Positions 21,290 through 33,419 of a DNA stretch of 64,000 nucleotides are shown one piece after another. A program made the translations under genes and the position numbers. A model generated the notes under the pieces. The model did no database searches and had not been told where the DNA came from. It saw nothing but the letters and a program-made list of their open reading frames with translations. Position 1 is the stretch's first letter. Each line of letters opens with the position of its first letter. This stretch comes from Liquidambar formosana (Eukaryota > Streptophyta > Magnoliopsida > Saxifragales > Altingiaceae), in NCBI GenBank assembly GCA_039720395.1, contig CM077826.1, positions 36,174,790 to 36,238,789 on the forward strand, in the 5' to 3' direction.

Positions 21290-21780
21290 AACATACTAGT
21301 CAGCCCATGAATATGATCCTAAACATGCATACTAGCTAATAGAAGCAGCAAAACACAATAAAAACACAAGCTTTAATATGCAAAAGAGTTATTTCATGCA
21401 GAAAACCAATTTCAGCACCTAAGAAACCCTAAAGTCCCAAACATGCAGTAAATCACATGGAATAGCATCCTAGCATACTAAACAGCCCATAAACATGATC
21501 CTAAACATGCATACTAGCTAATAGAAGCAGCAAAACACAATAAAAACATAAGCTTTAATATGCAAAAGAGTTATTTCATGTAGAAAACCAATTTCAGCAC
21601 CTAAGAAACCCTAAAGTCCCAAACATGCAGTAAATCACATGGAATAGCATCCTAGCATACTAAACAGCCCATAAACATGATCCTAAACATGCATACATAC
21701 CAATGGAAGCAACAAGACATGATAAAAACACAAGCTTTGATATGCAATCATCCTATTCTATGCAAAACCCTAACTTTAAA
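21290..21780. repeat. 182-bp tandem repeats inside gypsy LTR
   Basis: About 2.5 units; the phrase CATACTAGCTAATAGAAGCA starts near 21329 and 21511, and a diverged third copy is near 21691. The same repeats occur inverted in the LTR at 45360-45860. They make up part of the LTR downstream of the TATA box. Confidence 0.85.
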
Positions 21781-22035
21781 AGAGAGAAGAGGAGGAAGGG
21801 GGGTATACCTATGGTGAAGTATCCTCTTGCTGCTGTATAGAGTCCTCCTTCCTCTTATGTATTGCTGGAAATTCCTTCCTTCAAGCCTTCAAGCCCAACT
21901 CCAGCCCTCTTTCAAGCTTTCTCTCACACTCTCTCACTCAAAGTTTAGGTTAAACTACCCTAAGGATGGCTGCCATAGCCTCCAATGTGCCTCTCACTTC
22001 AAAAATTCCCTCCTCATTGCTGAAGTATAAGGGGG

Positions 22036-22043
22036 TATTTATA
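22036..22043 (-). promoter_or_regulatory. TATA box of Gypsy-1 5' LTR
   Basis: TATAAATA on the minus strand, 187 bp downstream (element sense) of the palindrome 22231-22310. This is the probable promoter of Gypsy-1. Confidence 0.7.
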
Positions 22044-22230
22044 GGGATTGAGGGGAAACCCTCAATGGTTGGGATTAAAACCCTAAGGATTGATCCAAGG
22101 GCTCTTAGGGGTTCCCTTGGGGCTCAAGTAGGTCAAATAGGGCTGAAATTAGGGTTAAATGGCGGCTGGAGGCGAGCAAATCCGAGGAAATAGGGAGGGA
22201 GCCGCGTCAAAGCTCAAAAAAGGAAAGTGG

Positions 22231-22310
22231 CTCGGGTGACCACCTGGGGCTGGGCGGCTAGCCGCCTGGGCCCAGGCGGCTAGCCGCCCAGGCCTGGGTG
22301 GTCACCCGAG
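22231..22310. repeat. 80-bp GC-rich palindrome in Gypsy-1 LTR
   Basis: Outer arms CTCGGGTGACCACC and GGTGGTCACCCGAG are perfect inverted repeats. The interior (GGGCGGCTAGCCGCC...GGCGGCTAGCCGCCC) is itself palindromic. It has the potential to form a very stable hairpin or cruciform in the LTR U3, upstream of the TATA box. Confidence 0.95.
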
Positions 22311-23017
22311 GCCCTGTCAGCTTATGCCCTATTTTGACCCTTTCAGCTTCCAAATGTGTTTCAGGGCTCAAATGAACTCCGATTTTGACGAAACGAAAGC
22401 CAAAATGACCGTGTTTCGAAGGGAAATGTAATTTGAGTCACTTGAGGGCAAGAAACCCTAGCCATGGCTGCATGGTTGGGTCCTACAAAGGTGGTTAACC
22501 GCTATGCCTCACCATCACTTTGCTTAGGTACGCACATAGGATCGCACCGAATGCTTTCCAATTCGAAATTCAACCTCCCTAAACACATTTGGGGATGAAA
22601 TTAAGACTAATCAAGGTCGAATGAGTAGTCATAGAGTGAAAATCATGAACCAATTCGAGCTAACCTGAAATAGGTCTCTTAGCCAACCTGAGCCTTGTTG
22701 AGCCGTTCTAATCCCGAACCATCAATTCATCGAATTGAACCCACAAATACCTCAAATACAACCATATGAACTCCAATTGGCAACTTGGAGATCATTTCAA
22801 GGTCAAATGGAAAGTTTGTGACCTAAAAGACGATTATGCCCCTCAAGTCACAAAAGTTCTTATTAACCCTCGAGATCAACTCCAAATCGAACCAAAATTC
22901 ATACACATCATCCTTAGGACTCTAAAAACTCAATGCAAAAGACTAGACTCAAAAAAGAAACAAAAAGACACATGCAATGACAAACCCTAGCTAAGGTGGC
23001 AAAAATGGGGTGTGACA

Positions 23018-23156
23018 AGTTCCTAGTTCAATTACTTTATACTCATTCATTAATATCAACTCAATGATGAACTTGTGGAAACTCCTTTCCATATTTATTC
23101 TACCATGGGCCCATGGATTTAATGAGTTATATTCAATAAATGCTATATAAGACATT
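23018..23156 (-). repeat. Copia LTR A, first remaining piece
   Basis: This LTR fragment (AGTTCCTAGTTCAATTAC...) ends at GACATT. Its continuation lies after Copia-2 at 32338-33000, and its beginning was cut off by the Gypsy-1 insertion. Confidence 0.88.
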
Positions 23157-24849
23157 TGTTGGGAATCTAACTAGGGAGGAAAACTACAAAGGGCGGAATT
23201 AAAATTTTCCTACGAGTCCCAAAACCCATGAATCCGATTATGCATAATACAAAAACATAAACCCTAACTACTAAGAGAGTTGGGATTACTTACAGTTGAT
23301 TAATGTCTTCTCCTTTATGCTCCAAGCTTTGTCTTCTCCTTTTTGCTCCAAGCTTTGTCTCCGGACAGCGGTGAATGAGCAGCCCAAGTGTGCTGCCTCC
23401 AACGGTATCCACACCTAGCTTGAGCTTGAAGTCCTTTCCTTCTTCTTCCTTGTTGTTGCTAGAGGTGGAGAAGAAAGAGAGAGAGAGAGGGAGAGCAGTA
23501 ATTTTTAGCCAGCCCTTGGGGAGGAGTGATTGTGATGATGTCATCACCTTATAGTGGGCATTATATAGCCCACTAATAGGGCCGGCCAAGGGGGGATTCC
23601 AAACCCTAATCTAATTTGTGTAATTACTCTTAATTACACAATTAGCCCACTAGTTTGTATCAAATACAAATTAGCCCCTTAAAGAACTTTTCTTTAATCA
23701 CTTATACCCTTTCTCTCATAGACAATCAAGCTCTCTTAGCATGATCATTGTGTGACCCATTGGGTTCACATCATCAAGTAGTAGGAACAGCACAAGTTGT
23801 GCACAATGGAACACTTTCCATTAAGGGTCTAATTGAAACTCCTTTCAATTCCCTAATTGATTATAACTCATTTATATCAATTAGGGCTTCTACTAACCAT
23901 GAGTAACACCTAGCATATGGCTCATGGTGTGGTCCTTAATGAGGTGAATAGTCATTTACAAAGAACCCTTCTGTTATAGTTTACAGGTTACAATTCCATC
24001 CTTCCATCAACACAATGTCTTCAATTGAACTAATAGGACATGGAAGTCTGTCAGGTCCCTAGTTCAATTACTTTATACTCATTCATTAATATTAACTCAA
24101 TGATGAACTTATGGAAACTCCTTTCCATATTCATTCTACCATGGGCCCACGGATTTAATGAGTTATATTCAATGAATGCTGTATGAGACATTCACTCTCT
24201 TTTTCCTAAGAGTGATGGATTCCTTGTTGATCACTCACATGCCTTCACACACATAGCAGTAGGTCCAATGAACACCCTTACAGACCCCTGAATAGGATCT
24301 GCACTTAGTGTTATCAAACTTCTAAAGCTACATGTATAAGACAACCATGGTGTCTCAGGTCTAAGGATTACTTGTACCACTATAACAATGAGAAACTGAT
24401 TGACAGGCAGGTTAAAACTCCATTTAGTTTATCTCATATCTTTGGTCACATTCAGTGTACCTATTCTTATAATAGGCACCCACTTGTTGGTTGTAGTGTC
24501 TCCACACAAATAGCTTGAGACTAGCTATCCTCCTATAGAGTTAACCTAATAAGTGCTAGTCCTATGGTTCATTACTGTCCATCATAGTGAACCTTCAACT
24601 AGGAATGATTTAGGAGTTTAGTACAGAGATATATTTACAGTCTCAAAATTACAACCCTTTGTAATTTCATATTCTCAACTCTAACTCCATGGACATATTA
24701 TGTAAATATAAATGATGCATATAAACATAATAGAATAAGCTCTTTTATTAAATCAATAATAAATGTGACATATATAAATGAAATCAATTGATTGTTCCTA
24801 ATCCCTAAACAATTATCTCCATGATTGGCTCTAGGGCATAATCCTAACA
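23157..24849 (-). repeat. Copia-2 3' LTR
   Basis: 1,693 bp, TGTTGGGAATCTAACTAGGG...ATCCTAACA, followed by the polypurine tract complement ATCTCCCACTTGCAC. It is of LTR subfamily 'CTAACTAGGGAGG', shared with 60461-62160. Confidence 0.95.
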
Positions 24850-26920
24850 ATCTCCCACTTGCACTATAGCCAATCCACCATGTATCTCATACTCATATCC
24901 TGTCGGTGGTGATCCAACACGCTTGGGTCATAGCTTTAGTAAAGGGGTCTTCTTTAATCTCTGTTCTTTTAAACTTTTATATGTATATGTCATCTCTTCC
25001 AATGATCTCTCTAATCACTTGGAATTGCCGATTAAAGTTTGGACTTTTGATGAGACCGTGGATCCTTGTCTTGAGCAATAGCCCCATTGTTGTCACAAAA
25101 ACAATAGTAAGGGCTTCTCAATGTCAGGAACCACTTTTAGTTTTGCAATGAACTTACTCATCCAAACATGCAGCAATGTACTCAAATTTATAGCTCCACC
25201 ATTTAAGGTGAGAACATACCTTGATGTTGATCTCCTATCATCATCGTCAGATTGAAAATCTGAATCCGTTCTACCAACCATTTCAAGTTTCTTTCTCCAT
25301 AGGCAAGGCATAGGTCCTTTAGTTCTTCTCAAGAACTTAAGGATAGCCTTGACTGCTTCCCAGTGTTCCTTATCTGGGTCTGCCTGATATCTGCTCGTAA
25401 CATTTATAGCAAAATTGATATCTGGTCTTTTAGTTATAGACAACTTGATTCCATGTCTGACAGGAATTAGACCTCCTTTTGGAATCATGCATTTTGAACT
25501 CTTTCAAAACCTTGTCTATGTACTTCAATTGGGAGAGACTTAGCATCCTTTAAGATCCATCTCTATAGACCTCTATTCCTAGAATATAGGATGCTTCTTC
25601 CAAATCTTTTATGGAGAAACTTTGTGAAAAACTAATTTTTCACTGTTGACAACGTCTCTACATTATTCCCTAATAAGTAGAACGTCATTCACTTATAGGA
25701 CCAAAATATGATCGCACTCCCACTAAGCCTTTGTACAATCATGGTACAATAATGGGTTCTGTCTCAACAGGGACAGGGGTTGCATCAATGTCGGTTTGTG
25801 TCTCATTAGACAACTCTTTGAGTTCTATTTTCCTGTTGTTGCTGCCTTCTTGAATAAACTCTTTTTCAAGAAAGATTGCAAACATACAAACAAAACACCT
25901 TTTGTTCATCAGGATAATAGACTTAGTATCCTAAACTCTATTTAGGATAATCCACAAACCTACGTTCAAGTTATCTTGATTTCCAATTTCGTTACATCAT
26001 GTGTCTCTACATATGCAGTGCAACCCCCATACCTTAACATGCTTAAGGTTTGGTGCTTCCCTTTCCATATCTCATATAGGTCTTAAGGGACAGCCTTGGT
26101 TTGAACTCTGTTTCACAGGTACGTGGCAATTTCTAGGGCATATCCTAACAAGGATAATATTAGGTCGTTGTAACTTATCATGGATTGGACCATATCCAAT
26201 AAGGTCCTCTTCCTCCTTTCTGACACACCATTAAGTTATGGTGTTCCAAGAGGTGTCCATTGTGATTGAATGCCCATTTGAACAAGTTGATCTAAAAATT
26301 AACCGGTTAAATATTCGCCTCCCCGATCTAATCGAAGAGCTTTAATACTTTTACCGGTTTGTTTCTCTACTTCATATCTGAATTCTTTGAACCTTTCAAA
26401 TGTTTCAGATTTGTACTTCATTAAGTATACACACCCAAAACTAGACTGAATCATCGGTAAAGGTTGTAAAGTTAGAGAAACTTCTACATACATCACTATG
26501 TATATCTTGTTCTCTTAGGTTTATTAGCATTCGATTTAGAACTATCATGCTCCATTGCAATTCATATTTGCAATAAACTTTAGAAAATAAAGGCCATCCA
26601 TATAAACTCCAGAAGTAATGAACTCTTCATTTAATAGAAAACATTTATTAAATCAAACTAAAACCTCGTTTAGATAAAACTGAAATAAAATTAATGTTTC
26701 TAATAACTTTTGGAATGTAAAGATAGCTAACTATTATTTCTAAACTACTCCATTAGGTAGATTCAAGCAACAAGCCCCACAGCTAATACAGCAACGTTTG
26801 CTCCATTCCCCACTTGTAGGGTTGATCCACCTTTACTCTGCCTTCTGCTTCCCAGTAGATTCTGCATGGAATTCAAAATTCACATCAGAATTAAGTACCC
26901 AAATGGAAGCAGAACTAACA
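24850..26920 (-). pseudogene. Copia-2 degenerate pol (integrase, RT, RNase H remnants)
   Basis: These are short in-frame islands of the copia pol seen intact in Copia-1. They include RT-RNase H pieces (25093-25488, e.g. INVTSRYQADPDKEHWEAVK, DSDFQSDDDD), linker (about 25740-25900), integrase C-terminal region (about 25990-26240) and integrase core (26299-26496, [20 protein letters not shown]). The RT palm with YVDD is deleted between the RT islands, and the integrase zinc-finger region (about 200 bp) is deleted near 26500. It cannot encode active enzymes. Confidence 0.88.
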
Positions 26921-26921
26921 T

Positions 26922-27470
26922 TTAGTTTAGAGCATGATCCATACCTTCCAAAGGTTGGTTCTTTAGAGTATTCAGATACTCTCGACAGTTACGTTTCCAG
27001 TGCCCATCTTTGCCGCAGTGAAAACAGGTTCCTTTGGCTTTTTTGTTACCTTTCTTCTTCCTTCGGGTACTCTTGCCCTTGCCTATGCCTTTGCCCTTGG
27101 GCTTGAGCTTAGACTTGGAAGTAGCAGCTTCATTAAATTCAAGCAAGAATTCTTTCCCATACAATTCTTGTATGTTGATAAAAATCTCGTAAGCACTTCC
27201 CATGGACTCATGTTGCTTCTTAAGCTCGAGACTCATAAATACCATCATCTAGCAATTTGCCATGAGATCGTCGTCCATGCGCTTCTGGTAAGCGTCTTTC
27301 TCTTGCTGAGTTGTAGCCTCAGCAGGAGCAATGGGAAGTGGATTATGAAGTGCATAGGTAAGATTCTTGGAATCCAAAACAATTTTTAGATTCCTAAGCC
27401 AATCAAGAAAATTTGGTCCAGTCAAACGGTTGATGTCCAATATTTTGGATAACGGGTTGAGGTGAGCCAT
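26922..27470 (-). pseudogene. Copia-2 gag, broken by a stop
   Basis: The gag start (MAHLNPLSKILDINRLTG) at 27470 runs to a stop at 27249, then continues in the same frame (MMVFMSLELKKQHESMGS) to the zinc knuckle [14 protein letters not shown], which keeps all its CCHC residues. The central gag segment between QELYGKE and the Lys-rich linker is missing, exactly as in Copia-1. Confidence 0.9.
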
Positions 27471-30400
27471 TTCTATGAACTACATATAAAAATTAAATAG
27501 AGAATTAGATTTCATTTTTAATCCATAATGATCGGGTCTTTAATCATATGGTACCTCCCACTATTTTATCAAATTCCATACACCCTCTAATGGAATTTGG
27601 GAATCTTATTCCTAATGGGGATTGGGGTCCCACTATGACCTAGAAGCCTCACATGTTAGTTTCTTGACTTCTAACCCACAGTAAGAAGACAACTCTTTGT
27701 CTATTGCTTCATAAGCAAGTTCCAATCATTTTGCCTCTAGGGTACATACTCCTCATATGTTAGTTTCTTGGAATACTTCCCTAGTTAAGTTAAGCCCATC
27801 ATTCACACAGGTATGTTTCACCAAATATATACCTCACATGTTAGTTTCTTGGTATATACCAGCTTAGGCACCCCATGATATCTACATATGTGATAGTTTC
27901 AAGTAATGTCTTTAATATGGGTAGCTCCTACATGTCTGCAGCCAGGTACCCACATTAAGGGACGTTAGATGATCCTATAATGATGGAAGGCAATGAAGAA
28001 TCCATTCCCTAATGTATTCTCCATTTCCAACTTAATATTGAAATAGAGGGGTTTTAAGGGTCTCATCAAAATAACTTATCTAACATACATCTCATGCATT
28101 TAAATAAGAAATATATAACAACATTATATATATGTAATCCACTTATCGATATTAGTCCCTATAAGGTGACATATAGCGATCTTTGGATTTGGAGCTATCT
28201 CTATTAATCTCACTAAAAGCTCCCACTATGATGATTATGGACTTTAAGAGGATTCAATCCAAGCCAATGAATTGAATCCTTGGTCTAAGGTGGGTGTAGG
28301 TGATCGTAAAACATTCATTTGAAACATAGCATGCACTCTTGAAAATCTTCTCCAAGCTTTCAAGTCCTTCAATCTCCTCCATTGGCTTCATGGTCTCCAC
28401 CATAGGCTTGTTGGGCTCCACCATGCTCCTTTAGGTCCACCATGCTCCTTAGTGCACTCTCGATTACATAACATTTACATAATTTTAAAGAAAGGGATAC
28501 ATAAGGGGAATGTGGGGTACATAAGAGAATGATAGAGAGAGAGAAGAAGGTGGCATGCAAGCCCCAAATAAATAATACATCACCATAATAAAATTACAAC
28601 TCTTGAAAATAATACAACCCATTCATAAGACGGCCAATCACAATTGGTTTAAGGGGTATAGTCCATAATCACCATCCATCCATAACCATACAATCACATT
28701 GCATAATAAAGGAAATAACTGTAAGCAATAAACATATGGGCATTCATGGTAACTCTATTGATTGGTTTTCATTAATCTCATTAATGTGTCCTAATCTTAT
28801 TAGGATATGCATAAGTTCTTGAATTAATTAAGTCTTAACATTTAAGACATTTAATTTCAATTAATCAAATCAATTGAAACATTTAAAGTCCCCTAATAAA
28901 ACTCTAATATCAAATATTAGGGTCTCTTTAATTAAACAAAACAATTTCATTTAATTAAAAAATTCCAAATTTTAATTTAATCCTAAATTGTGTTTTAAAC
29001 CATTTAAAACATTATAAAATTAATCACCATTAATTAAATAATCAATTTTGGAATTAAATAAAATCATTTTATTAATTAATTAATATGAATTAGGGTTTCC
29101 TAAACCCTAAACCCTAGACATCATAAATGCAATTAATTATACCCTAATGATTAATAACCATGATTGGTCAATTAATGACCAATCATTAAACATTTTAATT
29201 AAGGTAATTAATAGTCAATTAGGGTTTTTAATTAATGCAATTAATGAATTAGGGTTTCATCATTAATGTGAATTAGGGTTTCATCATAAACCCTAAGGCT
29301 GCCGCCACATTAATGGGCTGCCATGGCTTAGCAAGGCTGCCATGGATTGGCCAGGCCATGGGAGGCCATGGCCAGCAAAGGGGGACTCAAGCCAGGGTGT
29401 GGGCCAAGCCCATGGACACGTGTGGAGTGGCCAAGAGGGCTGTCTTCTTCAAAGAACATTAGGGTTTCAAGAACCCTTGCTGGCACCACCATGGGAGGAC
29501 CTCCAAGGTCACAAAAGTTTCTAAAACTTAATCAATTCGACTCCACCAACAAAACCAGCTTTTGTATCATGTCCCTACATGAATTACTAAGCTAATTGAA
29601 GTGGTTTGGATGATTAAATCATCCCCAATTGTTCTAAACAATTCAAGAACAGTAGGCTGTCCAGAATTTGACAGCATACTGTCCATGATCACAAATTGAT
29701 TTAAAACCCAGCAAGATGATTAATTCAGGCTACCAAATTATTTTTCTTAGTATCCTACATGTCTTAGGAAACTAATAAAATTAGTTTCATGCAATTTGGA
29801 GTTCCCTAGCTCAAGATATGAACAAAACTCCATTGATGACTTTCTGCAGAAAAACAGCCTGCTGTGTTCTTCCAAGAAATCAAACTTTTTGATTCTTTAT
29901 GCATCAAGACTCCTTTGATTATTAAAGAATATGATCTATACATCATATATCATCATCCTATAATGATTATTCATCAATTTTACAGAAGTATCTGATCATA
30001 ACAGTAGCAAGAACCCTAGGGTTTTAAAACCCAGATTCAAACATGGTGGTCTTCTCCTTCTTCCTTCTGTTCTAGACTCATAATCCAATTATGATACATC
30101 CGAATGCTTGGGAACCCTTTCCTACCATGTCTAGAACATAACCCAAGTGGTGGCAACCATTGCCATGCTTTTGATCTCCATCAAAAACTCACAATTGTGG
30201 CTGTTACATCATTCCCGAGCAAAACTGTCTTCCCTGACAGCCTGTAGTAAAAAATTCATAACTTTCACTACAAAACTCGGATCGACGAACCGTTTGTTGG
30301 GTTCTAAAGCTGATTCGAAGAGCTTTCTAACCATATATGGGTCGAAAATTTTGGAGAAGAACTCTGATTTCGGCATGCAAAACAAGATGACGATTTTTCA

Positions 30401-30626
30401 TGACTATCATAAAAACTGTTCATCATCTTCTCCAAACTCAATCCCCATTCAACTTTTGAATAACCAGCAGCCCTAAAACTATTTTAGAAGAGGAGTAGAA
30501 GGAGAATTAACCCTAGGTTCAGCCATGAGAGGGAAACCATTCTAATGCACGAACATAAATTCCAGATTTATTAACCAATCAACTTACCATGAATTACAGC
30601 CCATATGCAGTTTGTATTAGGCATAA
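27471..30626 (-). other. Copia-2 long leader
   Basis: A 3.16-kb leader homologous to those of Copia-1 and Copia-3. It contains one palindrome ATGATTGGT...CCAATCAT (29160-29186), a GC-rich CCATGG patch (29290-29500), the small sense leader ORF (28369-28560) and an open antisense frame of 109 codons (30147-30476). No enzymatic domain is seen. Confidence 0.8.
28369..28560 (-). CDS. Small leader ORF of Copia-2 (63 aa), unknown
   Basis: It shares the core KLCKCYVIESALRSMVD and the AQQAYGGDH tail and stop with the Copia-1 and Copia-3 leader ORFs. The first 25 residues are in another frame relative to the other copies because of a small indel. Unknown function, possibly only a uORF. Confidence 0.3.
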   Translation of the reverse strand: MHATFFSLSIILLCTPHSPYVSLSLKLCKCYVIESALRSMVDLKEHGGAQQAYGGDHEANGGD

Positions 30627-30643
30627 CCATGGCTCTGATACCA
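30627..30643 (-). other. Copia-2 primer binding site (tRNA-iMet)
   Basis: Element sense TGGTATCAGAGCCATGG, one base from the 5' LTR at 30645. Confidence 0.93.
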
Positions 30644-30644
30644 C

Positions 30645-32337
30645 TGTTGGGAATCTAACTAGGGAGGAAAACTACAAAGGGCGGAATTAAAATTTTCCTA
30701 CGATTCCCAAAACCCATGAATCCGATTATGCATAATACAAAAACATAAACCCTAACTACCAAGAGAGTTGGGATTACTTACAGTTGATTAATGTTTTCTC
30801 CTTTATGCTCCAAGCTTTGTCTTCTCCTTTTTGCTCCAAGCTTTGTCTCCGGACAGCGGTGAATGAGCAGCCCAAGTGTGCTGCCTCCAACGGTATCCAC
30901 ACCTAGCTTGAGCTTGAAGTCCTTTCCTTCTTCTTCCTTGTTGTTGCTAGAGGTGGAGAAGAAAGAGAGAGAGAGAGGGAGAGCTGTAATTTTCAGCCAG
31001 CCCTTGGGGAGAAGTGATTGTGATGATGTCATCACCTTATAGTGGGCATTATATAGCCCACTAATAGGGACGGCCAAGGGGGGATTCCAAACCCTAATCT
31101 AATTTGTGTAATTACTCTTAATTACACAATTAGCCCACTAGTTTGCATCAAATACAAATTAGCCCCTTAAAGAACTTTTCTTTAATCACTTATACCCTTT
31201 CTCTCATAGACAATCAAGCTCTCTTAGCATGATTAGTGTGTGACCCATTGGGTTCACATCATCAAGTAGTAGGAACAGCACAAGTTGTGCACAATGGAAC
31301 ACTTTCCATTAAGGGTCTAATTGAAACTCCTTTCAATTCCCTAATTGATTATAACTCATTTATATCAATTAGGGCTTCTACTAACCATGAGTAACACCTA
31401 GCATATGGCTCATGGTGTGGTCCTTAATGAGGTGAATAGTCATTTACAAAGAACCCTTCTGTTATAGTTTACAGGTTACAATTCCATCCTTCCATCAACA
31501 CAATGTCTCCAATTGAACTAATAGGACATGGAAGTCTATCAAGTCCCTAGTTCAATTACTTTATACTCATTCATTAATATCAACTCAATGATGAACTTAT
31601 GGAAACTCCTTTCCATATTCATTCTACCATGGGCCTACGGATTTAATGAGTTATATTCAATGAATGCTGTATGAGACATTCACTCTCTTTTTCCTGAGAG
31701 TGATGGATTCCTTGTTGATCACTCACATACCTTCACACACATAGCAGTAGGGCCAATGAACACCCTTACAGACCCCTGAATAGGATATGCACTTAGTGTT
31801 ATTAAACTTCTAAAGCTACATGTATAAGACAACCATGGTGTCTCAGGTCTAAGGATTACTTATACCACTATAACAATGAGAAACTGATTGACAGGCAGGT
31901 TAAAACTCCATTCAGTTTATCTCATATCTTTGGTCACATTCAATGTACTTATTCTTATAATAGGCACCCACTTGTTGGTTGTAGTGTCTCCACACAAATA
32001 GCTTGAGACTAGCTATCCTCTTATAGAGTCAACCTAACAAGTGCTAGTCCTATGGTTCATTACTGTCCATCATAGTAAACCTTCAACTAGGAATGATTTA
32101 GGAGTTTAGTACAGAGATATATTTACAGTCTCAAAATTACAACCCTTTGTAATTTCATATTCTCAACTCTAACTCCATGGACATATTATGTAAATATAAA
32201 TGATGCATATAAACATAATAGAATAAGCCCTTTTATTAAATCAACAATAAATGTGACATATATAAATGAAATCAATTGATTATTCCTAATCCCTAAACAA
32301 TCATCTCCATGATTGGCTCTAGGGTATAATCCTAACA
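30645..32337 (-). repeat. Copia-2 5' LTR
   Basis: 1,693 bp, TGTTGGGAATCTAACTAGGG...ATCCTAACA; the pair of 23157-24849. It is followed by TSD ACATT. Confidence 0.95.
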
Positions 32338-33000
32338 ACATTCACTCCCTTTTTCCTGAGAGTGATGGATTCCTTGTTGATCACTCACATGCCTTCACAC
32401 ACATAGTAGTAGGGCCAATGAACAGCCTTACAGACCCCTGAATAGGATCTGCACTTAGTGTTATCAAACTTCTAAAGCTACATGCATAAGACAACCATGG
32501 TGTCTCAGGTTTAAGGATTACTTATACTACTATAACAATGAGAAACTGATTGACAGGCAGGTTAAAACTCCATTCAATTTATCTCATATCTTTGGTCACA
32601 TTCAGTGTACCTATTCTTATAACAGGCACCCACTTGTTGGTTGTAGTGTCTCCACACAAATAGCTTGAGACTAGCTATCCTCCTATAGAGTCAACCTAAC
32701 AAGTGCTAGTCCTATGGTTCATTACTGTCCATTATAGTGAACCTTCAACTAGGAATGATTTAGGATTTTAGTACAGAGATATATTTAGAGTCTCAAAATT
32801 ACAACACTTTGTAATTTCATATTCTCAACTCTAACTCCATGGACATATTATGTAAATATAAATGATGCATATAAACATAATAGAATAAGCCTTTTTTATT
32901 AAATCAATAATAAATGTGACATGCATAAATGAAATCAATTGATTGTTCCTAATCCCTAAACAATCATCTCTATGATTGGCTCTAGGGCATAATCCTAACA
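32338..33000 (-). repeat. Copia LTR A, second piece
   Basis: It starts with the duplicated ACATT and continues CACTCCCTTTTTCC... to ATCCTAACA at 33000. It completes the LTR split by Copia-2. It abuts an oppositely oriented copia LTR end, so LTR A inserted into an older copia LTR. Confidence 0.88.
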
Positions 33001-33204
33001 GCACACTTGGGTTGCTTATTCACCGCTATCTGGAATCAAAGCTTGGAGCAAAAAGGAGAAGACAAAAATTCTGTAAGTGTTCTAACCTTCTTTGTAGTTA
33101 GGGTTTGATTTTGTGTTATGCATAGTTAGATTCATGGGCTGTGGAATCGTAGGAAAAATTTTTATATTCCGCACTTCTATTTTTCCCTCTTGTTTGATTC
33201 CCAA
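33001..33204 (+). repeat. Copia LTR stub, plus orientation (LTR C)
   Basis: GCACACTTGGGTTGC...GTTTGATTCCCAA is the last 200 bp of a copia LTR in plus orientation. The terminal CA is not seen. It has the AAGAGGGA subfamily end. It is not followed by a PBS but by minisatellite DNA. Confidence 0.8.
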
Positions 33205-33207
33205 TAG

Positions 33208-33415
33208 GTTTGGGAGTGAACTTTGTCACTCATCGACTCACGGAAGTGGAGAGAAGGGTTTGGGAGGGAACTTTGTCACTCATTGACTCTCAAAAGTGGA
33301 GAGAAAGGTTTGGGAGCGAACAGTGTTACTCATCTACTCTCAGAAGTGGAGAGAAGGGTTTGGGAGTGAACTTTGTCACTCATCGACCCTCGGAAGTGGA
33401 GAGAAGGGTTTTGAG
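33208..33415. repeat. 50-bp tandem repeat, about 4 units
   Basis: Units start with GTTTGGGAG at 33208, 33258, 33308 and 33358, and a diverged one at 33408. Each contains GAACTTTGTCACTCAT and GAAGTGGAGAGAAGG. It is a minisatellite without a recognised origin. Confidence 0.9.
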
Positions 33416-33419
33416 CGAA

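Larger units (their letters stand above)
11546..23017 (-). mobile_element. Gypsy-1: Tat/Ogre-like Ty3/gypsy element, 3' part outside window
   Basis: Minus-strand element: 5' LTR at the right (19892-23017), PBS 19870-19887, leader, gag-pro (15569-19174), then RT, RNase H and a second archaeal-type RNase H (13266-15533). A 70-bp integrase-region remnant (11546-11615) lies between two copia insertions, and the rest continues left of the window. The dual RNase H, tRNA-Arg-type PBS, long LTR and G-patch place it in the Tat lineage, probably Ogre-like. It inserted into copia LTR A; the right flank is AGTTC. The RT active site is mutated and the RT/RNase H frame is broken. Confidence 0.88.
19892..23017 (-). 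repeat. Gypsy-1 5' LTR
   Basis: A 3,126-bp LTR reading TGTGAACC...GGTGTGACA on the plus strand. It contains an 80-bp palindrome (22231-22310), a TATA box (22036-22043 reverse strand) exactly 187 bp from the palindrome, and 182-bp tandem repeats (about 21290-21780). It is highly similar in inverse orientation to 44112-46502. Confidence 0.92.
23157..32337 (-). mobile_element. Copia-2: full-length but coding-defective copia element
   Basis: Both LTRs (23157-24849 and 30645-32337, each 1,693 bp, roughly 98-99% identical by eye) and a perfect TSD ACATT (23152-23156 and 32338-32342) define a complete minus-strand insertion within copia LTR A. The PBS is 30627-30643. The coding region (24850-27470) is about 1 kb shorter than that of Copia-1 and full of stops and deletions. 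The recent LTRs with an old, broken interior indicate a non-autonomous copy mobilised by proteins of relatives. Confidence 0.94.

Noticed and set aside
20762..22193. Several ORFs of 60-110 codons inside gypsy LTRs (also 45096-46366)
   Set aside because: They recur only because the LTR copies are nearly identical. They lie in noncoding LTR sequence with no domains.
23290..23589. 99-codon ORF in copia LTRs (also at 30778-31077 and in part at 60618)
   Set aside because: Repeated because the LTR is repeated. It covers the GA microsatellite and TATA region, so it is unlikely to be protein coding.
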